Source: Microcoleus sp. bin48.metabat.b7b8b9.023
GTDB lineage: Bacteria; Cyanobacteriota; Cyanobacteriia; Cyanobacteriales; Microcoleaceae
Reading direction: 5' to 3'
Assembly: GCF_013299185.1 (NCBI RefSeq)
Contig: NZ_JAAFKG010000002.1
Span: 166,561-230,560, forward strand
Length of the DNA: 64,000 bases
Position numbers and translations under genes: made by a program. Shown here one piece after another: positions 43,594 through 52,600 of the stretch; position 1 is the stretch's first letter, and each line of letters starts with the position of its first letter. The notes below the pieces were generated by a model that was not told the origin of the DNA, searched no databases, and worked only from the letters and a program-made list of their open reading frames with translations.

Positions 43594-46143
43594 ATGGATC
43601 GACAAAGCACAATCCCAGCACTCGCAGAAGTTGACTTGACAAACTGCGACACAGAACCCATTCACATATCGGGGCACATTCAGCCTCACGGGATTCTCGT
43701 GGTTGTACGAGAACCTCAACTAGAAATACTGCAAGTCAGTGAAAATACGCAATATTTATTGGGAGTCGATGCCAAAAGTGCGATCGGTCAAGATTTGAGC
43801 TTATTCTTCGATAAAGTTCAGTTAGAAAAACTCAATGCCTGTTTGCAGAACGAAAACTTAAAAACCGTCAATCCCATTAAAATCTCTGTCAACAAAGCAG
43901 ACAAGTTTTTAGAATTTGACTGCATCCTCCACCGACAACAAGGAATTTTGATAATTGAGCTAGAATTAGCAATCACCACAGAAAATCTTTCCGTTTTTAG
44001 CTTTTATCATTCAGTCAGATCCATTGTCAGCCAAATTCAAAGCGCCAAAAATCTCAAAGAATTATGTCAGCAGACTGTGGGAGAAATCCGGAAAATTTCG
44101 GGATTTGATAGAGTTATGACCTATCAATTTGACGCAGAAGGTAACGGTGCTATAGTGGCTGAAGACAAACTAGAAAACCTGAGTTCATTCCTGGGCTTAA
44201 ACTACCCCAAGTCAGATATTCCCAAACAAGCCAAAAAACTGTATTTGTTAAATTGGTTGAGGTTAATACCAGATATTAATTATCAACCAGTTCGCATCAT
44301 TCCCGAAAAAAATTCTGTTACGAAGCAGTCCCTAGACCTCAGTCTCAGCGTGTTGAGAAGCGTGTCTCCCATTCACATAGAATACCTGCAAAATATGGGC
44401 GTTGCCGCTACTTTATCAATCTCTTTAATCAAAGATAGACAACTGTGGGGATTGATTGTTGGCCATAACTATACACCAAAATACCTCAACCATGAAGTGC
44501 GAGCCGCTTGCGAGTTTATCGGGCAAGTAATGTCCTTAGAATTGCAGTCAAAAGAAGCCAACGAAGACTACGACTACAAACTACACTTAAAATCTATTCA
44601 AACCCAGATTTTTGAAGACATATCTACCTCCGAAAACTTGTCAGAAGTGTTAGTTAAATGCCAGCATAATTTGCTGGAAGCAGTCAACGCCCAGGGAGCA
44701 TCAATAGTATTTGGAGAAAATTGCTATCGAGTCGGGGAAACACCTCACGGAGAAGCGCTTAAATCCTTAACTCAGTGGGTGCAAAACAGCCTAAGAAAAG
44801 AAATTTTTTATACAGACTCGCTGACTAAATGCTATCCAGAAGCTGAGGAATTTAAAAACACGGCTAGCGGGTGTTTGGCAATAGCAATATCGCCGAGTCA
44901 GAAAATATACGTCTTGTGGTTTCGCCCGGAAGTAATTAAGACCGTAAATTGGGCCGGAAACCCCAACAAAGCAGTTCTAATAGATGAAGATGGCAGCCAC
45001 AGACTGTCTCCTAGGAAATCCTTCGAGCTGTGGAAAGAAAATGTGAGGTGCAAATCTTTGCCGTGGAAGCAATGCGAAATAGACGCTGCATTGGAACTAA
45101 AAAAAGCAATAATCAATATAGTGCTGCGCCAAACCAAAAAACTCGAAAAATTAAATAGAGCACTAGAAGCCTCAATCGCCAGAGAACGCGAAAAAAGCGA
45201 GCATTTAAAAGCAGCGATGTACGAGCTTCAGCGGACGCAAACTCAATTGGTGCAAAGCGAAAAAATGTCAAGTTTGGGACAGTTGGTGGCGGCGGTAGCC
45301 TATGAAGTGACTAACCCGATTAACTTCATATACGGAAATCTTAACTATGCCGACGAATACAGTCAAAAAATGATCGATTTATTGCAGCTTTACGAGCAGC
45401 ACTATCCGTCGCCTTCGCCAGAAATTCAAGCAGAAATAGAAGGAGCAGAATTAGAGTTTATAGTTGAAGACTTGCCGAGGTTGCTGGGTTCAATGAAAGT
45501 AGGAGCTAACCGCATCCGCGAGATTGTTCAGTCGCTGCGAAATTTCTCTAGAATTGACGAAGCAGAGATTAAAGAAGTTGACATTCACGACGGATTGGAC
45601 AGTGCTTTGCTGATTTTGAGCAACCGATTCAAACCGAAGCCCGTTAGCGTAGCAGGTACGCAGTACCATCGCCCTGCAATTCATCTCAACAAAGAATATG
45701 GCTCTCTACCGTTGGTTGAGTGTTACCCAGTTCAAATCAACCAAGTATTTATGAATGTGCTGACAAATGCGCTTGATGCTTTAGAAGATGCCTTTGTTAA
45801 CAAAAATTTATCGCCGCACTCTTGGCACGAAGCAGAGACAGCCAAGAGCGGACAAATTCGGATCGTGACTGAAGTTTGTCCGGGAGAAACAGCCGTAGCA
45901 GTTCGGATTAAGGACAATGCTTGGGGTATGGAAGAAACAGTTAGACAGAAAATATTTGAGCCGTTTTTTACCACAAAACCGGTAGGGAAAGGTGCGGGGA
46001 TAGGTTTGGCGATTGGCCGCGAAATTGTGGTGGAACAACACGGCGGCAAATTGAGCTGTATTTCAGCCCCCGGAGAGGGAACCGAGTTGATTATTGAGAT
46101 TCCCTTGAGCCAAACTCATCCCAAACCGATTTTAAACAGTTGA
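43594..46143 (+). CDS. Bacteriophytochrome-like sensor kinase lacking the phospho-acceptor His
   Basis: An 849-residue protein with PAS, GAF, PHY and kinase modules in order. Cys18 in LTNCDTEPIHISGHIQPHG is at the biliverdin-attachment position of bacteriophytochromes. The GAF has PKSDIP and SPIHIEYLQNMGV, with no Cys at the plant/Cph1 position. The kinase part has LGQLVAAVAYEVTNPINF, where the usual AHEINNP histidine is Tyr570 (codon TAT 45301-45303). The N box (VFMNVLTNALDAL) and G2 box (GKGAGIGLAI) are kept, while the G1 box reads DNAWGM instead of DNGxGM. It probably senses red/far-red light but cannot autophosphorylate in the normal way. Confidence 0.88.
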   Translation: MDRQSTIPALAEVDLTNCDTEPIHISGHIQPHGILVVVREPQLEILQVSENTQYLLGVDAKSAIGQDLSLFFDKVQLEKLNACLQNENLKTVNPIKISVNKADKFLEFDCILHRQQGILIIELELAITTENLSVFSFYHSVRSIVSQIQSAKNLKELCQQTVGEIRKISGFDRVMTYQFDAEGNGAIVAEDKLENLSSFLGLNYPKSDIPKQAKKLYLLNWLRLIPDINYQPVRIIPEKNSVTKQSLDLSLSVLRSVSPIHIEYLQNMGVAATLSISLIKDRQLWGLIVGHNYTPKYLNHEVRAACEFIGQVMSLELQSKEANEDYDYKLHLKSIQTQIFEDISTSENLSEVLVKCQHNLLEAVNAQGASIVFGENCYRVGETPHGEALKSLTQWVQNSLRKEIFYTDSLTKCYPEAEEFKNTASGCLAIAISPSQKIYVLWFRPEVIKTVNWAGNPNKAVLIDEDGSHRLSPRKSFELWKENVRCKSLPWKQCEIDAALELKKAIINIVLRQTKKLEKLNRALEASIAREREKSEHLKAAMYELQRTQTQLVQSEKMSSLGQLVAAVAYEVTNPINFIYGNLNYADEYSQKMIDLLQLYEQHYPSPSPEIQAEIEGAELEFIVEDLPRLLGSMKVGANRIREIVQSLRNFSRIDEAEIKEVDIHDGLDSALLILSNRFKPKPVSVAGTQYHRPAIHLNKEYGSLPLVECYPVQINQVFMNVLTNALDALEDAFVNKNLSPHSWHEAETAKSGQIRIVTEVCPGETAVAVRIKDNAWGMEETVRQKIFEPFFTTKPVGKGAGIGLAIGREIVVEQHGGKLSCISAPGEGTELIIEIPLSQTHPKPILNS

Positions 46144-46253
46144 CAGTTGACAGTTGACAGTTGACAGCGAAGTGATAAGAACGGAGATTTAAACTCCGTT
46201 CTTATCATAATCTGCCGACCTGCTGGGACTTCAAACCCCTGCTATTCGGTGAA
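46144..46253. repeat. Composite element (STRR + hairpin), copy 1
   Basis: TTGACAG heptamers are followed by the perfect hairpin GATAAGAACGGAG/CTCCGTTCTTATC (46174-46208) and cttcaaacccctgctattcggtgaa. The same string is found in reverse orientation at 49478-49590. The hairpin directly after the phytochrome gene could act in termination. Confidence 0.75.
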
Positions 46254-46408
46254 GTGAAAAAAAGTGCGCTTATCGACAAAATGCACAAATCTAAAATTCG
46301 ATTAAAATACAAAAGCAGCTATAGCAACCGCCACATCGGTTAGGATATTCAAGAACTCATCAATAGAGTCTAAAATCCTTGCTTTATAAACGGTTAGATT
46401 CGGATACC

Positions 46409-46443
46409 ATAACTGTCAACTGTCAACTGTCAACTGTCAACTG
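46409..46443. repeat. STRR heptamer repeat
   Basis: Four GTCAACT heptamers ending in ctgctataag lie just upstream of the CIA30 gene. Confidence 0.8.
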
Positions 46444-46480
46444 CTATAAGTAGATTTGAGCCAACTCTGAGGAAGCGACT

Positions 46481-47944
46481 GTGACTGAAAAAAATACCGC
46501 CCAATGGGATGCTGGGAGATTTGTCAAAACCTTGGCTTATTTCGGGGTGATTCCCTTCATTGGCAGCATTAGCTGGCTGCAACAATTGTTCGGAAGCAGC
46601 AGCAACAGTAAAAAAGACAAGCCCAAACTCGTACTGGTAGCCGGTGCCACAGGCGGCGTCGGGAAGCGAGTTGTCAAGCGGCTGCAACAGCGAGGATATC
46701 AAGTCCGCTGTCTCGTGAGAGATACCAAAAGAGCAACCGAAATTCTTGGCAAAAATGTCGAATTAGTCGAGGGAGATATCACTATCGCCGAGACGCTGAC
46801 ACCGCGCGTCACTGAGGGCGTAGAAGCAGTCATCTGCTGCACGGGCACCAAAGTTCAACCTGTAGAAGGAGACACGCCAACTAGGGAAAAATACTATCAA
46901 GGCATCAAGTTTTATATGCCGGAAGTTGTGGATGTTCCCGAAATAGTCGAATACAAAGGCCTGAATAATTTAGTGCAAGCTGTTCGCAGCCAGCTAATTA
47001 AATCAGGCGAAAAAGTCATTTTTGATTTCACAAAACCTACCCAAGATTTAAAGGAAACTTGGGGCGCCCTCGACGATGTTGTGATGGGCGGGACTAGCGA
47101 AAGTTCGATCGTACTTACAGACAGTACAGCTATATTCACGGGCAATGTTTCCACTGCCAACTCGGGCGGCTTTGCTTCTGTCCGCACCCGCAACTTCGAT
47201 CCTCCGGTCAATCTCGCAGGGTTTAGCGGTCTCCTGCTCCGGGTCAAAGGGGATGGTAAGCGCTACAAGTTGATCGTGCGTAGCGAGGCTAAATGGGATG
47301 GTATCGGCTATTGCTATTCGTTCGATACTGTGTACAATACCTGGATTACGATCGTAGTTCCCTTCGATAAGTTGATTCCAGTATTCCGCGCCAAGACGGT
47401 TAAGGAGGGCGCGAAATTCGACCCAACCAGTATTTATTCTTTTCAGTTAATGCTGAGCAAGTTTGAATACGACGGTGCGCTGAATCCGAAATTTACACCG
47501 GGTGTTTTTCAACTGGAATTAGAATCTATTAAAGCTGATGGCGGCCAGACTTTGCCGCGATTTGTGATGGTGAGTTCGGCGGGAGTTACTCGCCCGGGCC
47601 GCCCGGGACTTATTTTGGAAGATGAACCGCCGGCTGTCAGAATGAATGATATGCTGGGGGGAATTTTGACTTGGAAGTTGAAAGGGGAGGATTGCGTGCG
47701 ATCGAGCGGCATACCTTATACTGTTGTTAGACCTTGCGCTTTGACTGAAGAACCTGGGGGCAAAGCTTTGATCTTCGAGCAAGGAGATAATATTCGGGGC
47801 AAAGTTAGCCGGGAAGATATTGCGGAATTGTGCGTGCAAGCTTTGGAACAACCGCAGGCTTGTAAGGTTACTTTTGAGGTGAAAGAGGGGGAAAATGGCA
47901 GTTCTCCCGGAGAGTGGCAGGCTTTGTTTTCTGGGGTTAAATAA
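46481..47944 (+). CDS. NAD(P)-binding atypical SDR with CIA30 domain (HCF173-like)
   Basis: 487 residues from a GTG at 46481 (GAGGAAGC 10 bp before). The N-terminal 45 residues are hydrophobic in part. Residues about 48-150 form the first half of a Rossmann domain (LVLVAGATGGVGKRVVKRL, RCLVRD). A CIA30/NDUFAF1-like beta domain is inserted (about 185-355, FDFTKPTQDLKETWGALDDVVMGGTS...). The Rossmann fold then resumes (FVMVSSAGVTRPGRP, YTVVRPCALTEEPGG). This arrangement matches plant HCF173, needed for translation or assembly of PsbA, and its cyanobacterial homologues. A role in photosystem or membrane-complex assembly is likely but inferred. Confidence 0.88.
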   Translation: MTEKNTAQWDAGRFVKTLAYFGVIPFIGSISWLQQLFGSSSNSKKDKPKLVLVAGATGGVGKRVVKRLQQRGYQVRCLVRDTKRATEILGKNVELVEGDITIAETLTPRVTEGVEAVICCTGTKVQPVEGDTPTREKYYQGIKFYMPEVVDVPEIVEYKGLNNLVQAVRSQLIKSGEKVIFDFTKPTQDLKETWGALDDVVMGGTSESSIVLTDSTAIFTGNVSTANSGGFASVRTRNFDPPVNLAGFSGLLLRVKGDGKRYKLIVRSEAKWDGIGYCYSFDTVYNTWITIVVPFDKLIPVFRAKTVKEGAKFDPTSIYSFQLMLSKFEYDGALNPKFTPGVFQLELESIKADGGQTLPRFVMVSSAGVTRPGRPGLILEDEPPAVRMNDMLGGILTWKLKGEDCVRSSGIPYTVVRPCALTEEPGGKALIFEQGDNIRGKVSREDIAELCVQALEQPQACKVTFEVKEGENGSSPGEWQALFSGVK

Positions 47945-47964
47945 CTCTTATGGAATAAGATTAA

Positions 47965-48050
47965 ACGAACCGCGAAGACGCAAAGTACACGAAGGAAGAG
48001 GAAGAAGATGCAGTTCTTGCTTCGCGCTCTTCGCGTCTTCGCGGTTTAAT
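47965..48050. repeat. Inverted AACCGCGAAGACGC hairpin
   Basis: gaaccgcgaagacgcaaag and ctttgcg/cgtcttcgcggttt-type arms face each other around a gaaggaagaggaagaag loop region. A one-sided copy lies at 38838-38862. It probably forms the transcript end of the CIA30 gene. Confidence 0.65.
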
Positions 48051-48121
48051 CGTTCCGCTGCCACTGGATTTGGGATGATGAGTAAAATAATAACTAATAA
48101 CTAATAACCAATAACTAATTT

Positions 48122-49000
48122 ATGCCTTTGAATTTTTTCCGCCGCTATTCAACGCCTTATTTGTTTTTGTTTCCGGCTTTGTTTGTTTTGACTTTGACTG
48201 TTTTGTGGCCTGCTTTACAAGCTTTTTATTTGAGTTTTACGAGTTACGAATACGATTTAACTCAAATGCCGCAGTGGGTGGGTTTGAAGAATTTTGAGCG
48301 GTTGTGGGGCGATCGCACTTTTTGGCAAACTTTGACCAATACGCTGCTGTATCTCATCTGTGTTGTGCCTGTATTGGTTGTTCTACCGTTGGGAATGGCG
48401 ATTTTGTGCAATCAAAAGCTGCGGGGGATGAACTGGTTCCGCGCCGCATATTACACGCCGGCGGTGATTTCGATGGTTGTGGCGGGGATTGCTTGGAAGT
48501 GGCTGTTTGCTGAGACGGGATTGCTAAATCAGTTGGGGGAAGTATTGGGTTTGCCTCCGGTTTCTTGGCTGGCAAATCCGAAGGTGGCAATTTTTAGCGT
48601 GATGGCAGTTACTGTCTGGAAAGGCTTAGGTTATTACATGGTAATTTATTTGGCTGGACTGCAATCAATCCCGGGAGAACTTTATGAAGCGGCGGCAATT
48701 GATGGTTCGGAAGGTTTGCGGAAACACTGGGATATTACTGTGCCGCTGATGAAGCCTTATTTGGTTTTGGTGGCGGTGATTTCGGCGATTTCTGCTACTA
48801 AGGTTTTTGAAGAAGTTTATATTATGACTCAGGGCGGCCCTCGCAATAGTTCTAAGACTGTTGTTTATTATCTTTACGAACGGGCTTTTAAGGATTTGGA
48901 AATTGGTTATGCTTGTACCATCGCCCTAGTTTTGTTTTTGCTGATTTTGGGTTTGTCGGTTTTGCAAGTTAGCCTTCAGGGTTTGACTCGCAATGATTAG
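48122..49000 (+). CDS. Sugar ABC transporter permease (MalF/UgpA type)
   Basis: A 292-residue protein with six membrane segments and the EAA loop EAAAIDGSEGLRKHWDITVPLMKPY, typical of binding-protein-dependent sugar importers (CUT1). It should form a heterodimer with a MalG-type permease. Neither that, nor a binding protein, nor an ATPase gene lies next to it, so its partners must be encoded elsewhere, as is common in cyanobacteria. ATG 48122 follows tandem ataactaataactaat repeats. Confidence 0.9.
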   Translation: MPLNFFRRYSTPYLFLFPALFVLTLTVLWPALQAFYLSFTSYEYDLTQMPQWVGLKNFERLWGDRTFWQTLTNTLLYLICVVPVLVVLPLGMAILCNQKLRGMNWFRAAYYTPAVISMVVAGIAWKWLFAETGLLNQLGEVLGLPPVSWLANPKVAIFSVMAVTVWKGLGYYMVIYLAGLQSIPGELYEAAAIDGSEGLRKHWDITVPLMKPYLVLVAVISAISATKVFEEVYIMTQGGPRNSSKTVVYYLYERAFKDLEIGYACTIALVLFLLILGLSVLQVSLQGLTRND

Positions 49001-49001
49001 T

Positions 49002-49048
49002 TGACGTTGACAGTTGACAGTTGACAGTTGACATTTGACAGTTGACAT
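49002..49048. repeat. STRR heptamer repeat
   Basis: TTGACAG and TTGACAT heptamers lie directly after the permease stop codon. The 49049-49477 stretch that follows shows no gene I can support. Confidence 0.8.
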
Positions 49049-49477
49049 TTGTAGGGGCGGTGGATGGTGCGTGCCCGCCCTCTTCTTTGACATTTGACAG
49101 AAAAAAGAGAGAAGGAGATTAACGCTCTTTTGTCACTCCAGAAAAATAAAAATTGCAGCCAACTGATGAAACTTATACTCAATGGGCAATCTGGCGATCG
49201 CAAACTGATAGGAACCCATACCTCAAGCTCAAAAGGGGAAAGTCTCTCGGTGTAAAAGTTCCAGGTTTTTATATGACGAGAGTGACGAAAGAGCGTTAAG
49301 AAGGCTGTTAAAACCCTTGGCGCGGAAAATGTTATATAAAACACAATTTAATCAGTAACAATACGTATTAATCAGTAAGAATACGTAAGTGCGATCGCCT
49401 TAAAGATTAAGCCAAATAGCCAATGCCAAAGCTGTGACCTCTGCACTAACGTTGATTATGCCTCGGAATTTGTTTCA

Positions 49478-49590
49478 CCGAATAGCAGCGGTTTGAAGCC
49501 CCTGCCTTCAGGCAGATTGTGATAAGAACGGAGTTTAAATCTCGGTTCTTATCACTTCGCTGTCAACTGTCAACTGTCAACTGTCAACTG
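49478..49590. repeat. Composite element (hairpin + STRR), copy 2, inverted
   Basis: ttcaccgaatagcagcggtt, then a GATAAGAACGGAG hairpin and GTCAACT heptamers: the reverse complement of 46144-46253 in the same order of parts. It contains an extra ctgccttcaggcag palindrome. Confidence 0.72.
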
Positions 49591-49699
49591 TTTCACGCAA
49601 CCTGTGCCATCACCCCTCTAACACGGGCGATCGACTTCCGCCCACAGCACAACTCGTGCAAATTTGCAGTCAACCCTTTAAATTCAAATTGATTAAACT

Positions 49700-52600
49700 A
49701 TGATTTTACTAACAGGCTATCAAATCACGGAACAAATTTATTCTGGTATCAATACTGCGATCTATCGGGGAATCTGGGAACAAGAAAACCTACCAGTCAT
49801 AGTCAAAACCCTGAAAAGCGAGTATCCAACTCTCGAAGAGATTACTCGCTTGAGACACGAATATAAAATCCGAAAAAATCTAAGAAATATAGAAACTATT
49901 GTTAATTCATACCGCCTAGAAACGAATCAAAATAGTGTAGCACTCACATTAGAAGACTTTGGTGGCTTGGCTTTGTCAAAACTTCTAACTACTCAAAAAA
50001 TTAAATTAAAACATTTTCTCGAAATAGCCGTGCAGCTAGCTCAAAGTTTGGGTGAAATTCATCAAAATCAAATAATTCACAAAGATATTAAACCGCACAA
50101 TATCATTATCCATCCCGAAACCTATCAGGTCAAAATTACTGACTTCAGCATCTCCTCGCGCTTGGTTAGAGAAAACGCAAGTCCCAGCTATCCCAATTTG
50201 CTCGAAGGTACGTTAGCTTATATTTCGCCGGAACAAACTGGTAGAATGAATCGGGCGATCGACTATCGCAGCGATTTTTACTCGTTAGGTGTCACTTTTT
50301 ACGAGATGCTGACTGGTGAATTGCCGTTTAGTGCGATCGACCCTTTGGAATTAGTTCACTGTCACATCGCTAGAATCGCCCCCACGCCCCGCAGTTTGAA
50401 GCCGGAAATTCCCGAGGCAATTTCTGGAATTGTGATGAAGTTGTTGGAGAAGACGGCGGAAGACAGGTATCAAAGTGCCGACGGGCTGAGGTTTGACCTC
50501 GAAACTTGTCTCGCACAACTCCAAGCTAGCGGCAATATATCTGATTTTACTGCCGGAAATGCCGATCGGGCAGGTCAACTCCTCATCCCCCAAAAACTAT
50601 ACGGTAGAGAAGCCGAAGTCGCCGCTTTGCTAGCCGCTTTTGAGCGAGTTAGCGGTGTAGAACCCCCCCAACCCCCCCTTACCAAGGGGGGGCTTTCGGA
50701 GCGAATTCCCCTTGGTAAGGGGGGGCTTTCGGAGAGAATTCCCCTTGGTAATGGAGGGCTTTTGGAACTTTCCCAAAGCACCGGAGAACCCCCCCAACCC
50801 CCCCTTGGTAAGGGGGGGCTTTCGGAGCTTTCTGGGCTTTCTTCACCCCCCTTAGCAAGGGGGGCCGGGGGGGTCGAATTAATCCTGGTTTCTGGTTACT
50901 CAGGTATCGGCAAATCCTGCTTAGTAAACGAAGTTCAAAAACCCATAGTTCGGCAGCGCGGCTATTTTATTGGCGGCAAATTTGACCAGTTTAAGCGCAA
51001 CATTCCCTACGCTTCCGTGATTCAAGCATTCCAATCATTGATTCGGCAGTTGCTAACAGAAAGTGACGCATCTATCCAGACTTGGAAACAAAAACTGCTA
51101 GCCGCTATGGGAGTTAACGGGCAAGTTGTTGCAGACGTGATTCCCGAAGTCGAACTAATTATCGGGAAACAGCCGGAAGTCCCGGAATTGGGGCCGACAG
51201 AATCACAAAACCGATTTAATCGAGTGTTTAAACAATTCATTAGCGTGTTTACTGCAAAAGAACACCCGCTAGTAGTTTTTCTCGACGATTTGCAGTGGGC
51301 TGATTCGGCATCGCTGAAATTAATTGAACTGCTGGTGACAGATTCAGACAGCAAATATTTGTTGCTAATTGGAGCCTATAGAGATAACGAAGTCAGCCCT
51401 ACTCATCCGTTGATTCAAACCATCGAAAATATCCAAAAAGCAGGGGCAGGAATACCCGAAAGAGTTAGCAATATTGTTCTCGCTCGTTTAGAGTTTAGTC
51501 ATGTTCAACTCTTAATATCCGAAACTTTGAAAAGCGGAATTTCGGAAAACATTCAACTTTTCGCCGAGCTACTTTTCAACAAAACCCAAGGCAATCCCTT
51601 CTTTCTAACTCAGTTACTCAGAACTCTTTATCAAGAAAATCTGTTAGCTTACGATTTTCCATCCAGTACGTGGCAGTGGGATCTCGGACACATCCAAGCC
51701 ATTGGGATTACTGACTGCAATGTCGTAGAGTTAATCGCTCGCAATATTCGGAAGTTGCCTGTCTCGGCGCAGTCAGCATTAAAATTAGCTGCTTGTATTG
51801 GCAACCAGTTTAATTTAGAAGTGCTGGCAATTGTCAGCGAAAAATCTCAGAAGGAAACAGCATTAAACATCTGGGATGCGCTTCAGGCAGGTTTGATTTT
51901 GCCGCTGAGCAACGATTACAAAATTCCGCTGGTTTTTGAAGGATTAGAAACAGGGCTGGCTGGGCTGCAAGATGTGAAGGTTGATTATAAGTTTTTGCAC
52001 GACAGAGTGCAGCAAGCAGCTTATTCTTTGATTCCCGATAACGAGAAACAAGAGACTCACTTAAAAATAGGTCAATTGCTGCTACAAAATACCGTTCCAG
52101 AAGCACGGAAAGACAATATTTTTGCACTGGTAAATCAACTGAATTTCGGAATCGATTTACTGACTTCGGAACCGGAAAGATGCGAGTTAGCGGAACTCAA
52201 TCTGATTGCCGGTCAAAAAGCTAAAGCTGCAATGGCTTATGAGTCGGCAGTAAAGTATTTGAATATCGGTTTGGGGCTGCTGGGAGAAAATAGCTGGCAG
52301 AGCCAGTACCAACTGACACTCAATCTGCATACAGAGGCGGCAGAAGCAGAGTATCTCAATACTAATTTTGAGGGTGCAGAAACCCTGATTGATGCCATCT
52401 TGGAACAAGCTATAAATATACTAGATAGAGTAAAAGCATACGATTTAAAAATCCAGATGTATATAGCTAAAACCCAAGGACTAAAAGCTATAGACGCTGG
52501 GTTGCAAGCTTTGGAAATGATGGGAATTTCTCGCTCGCATATTTTGGAATGTGGGCGTCTGGAAGTACAACTGCCACAACTGGAAGAAGTAGATACTTTG

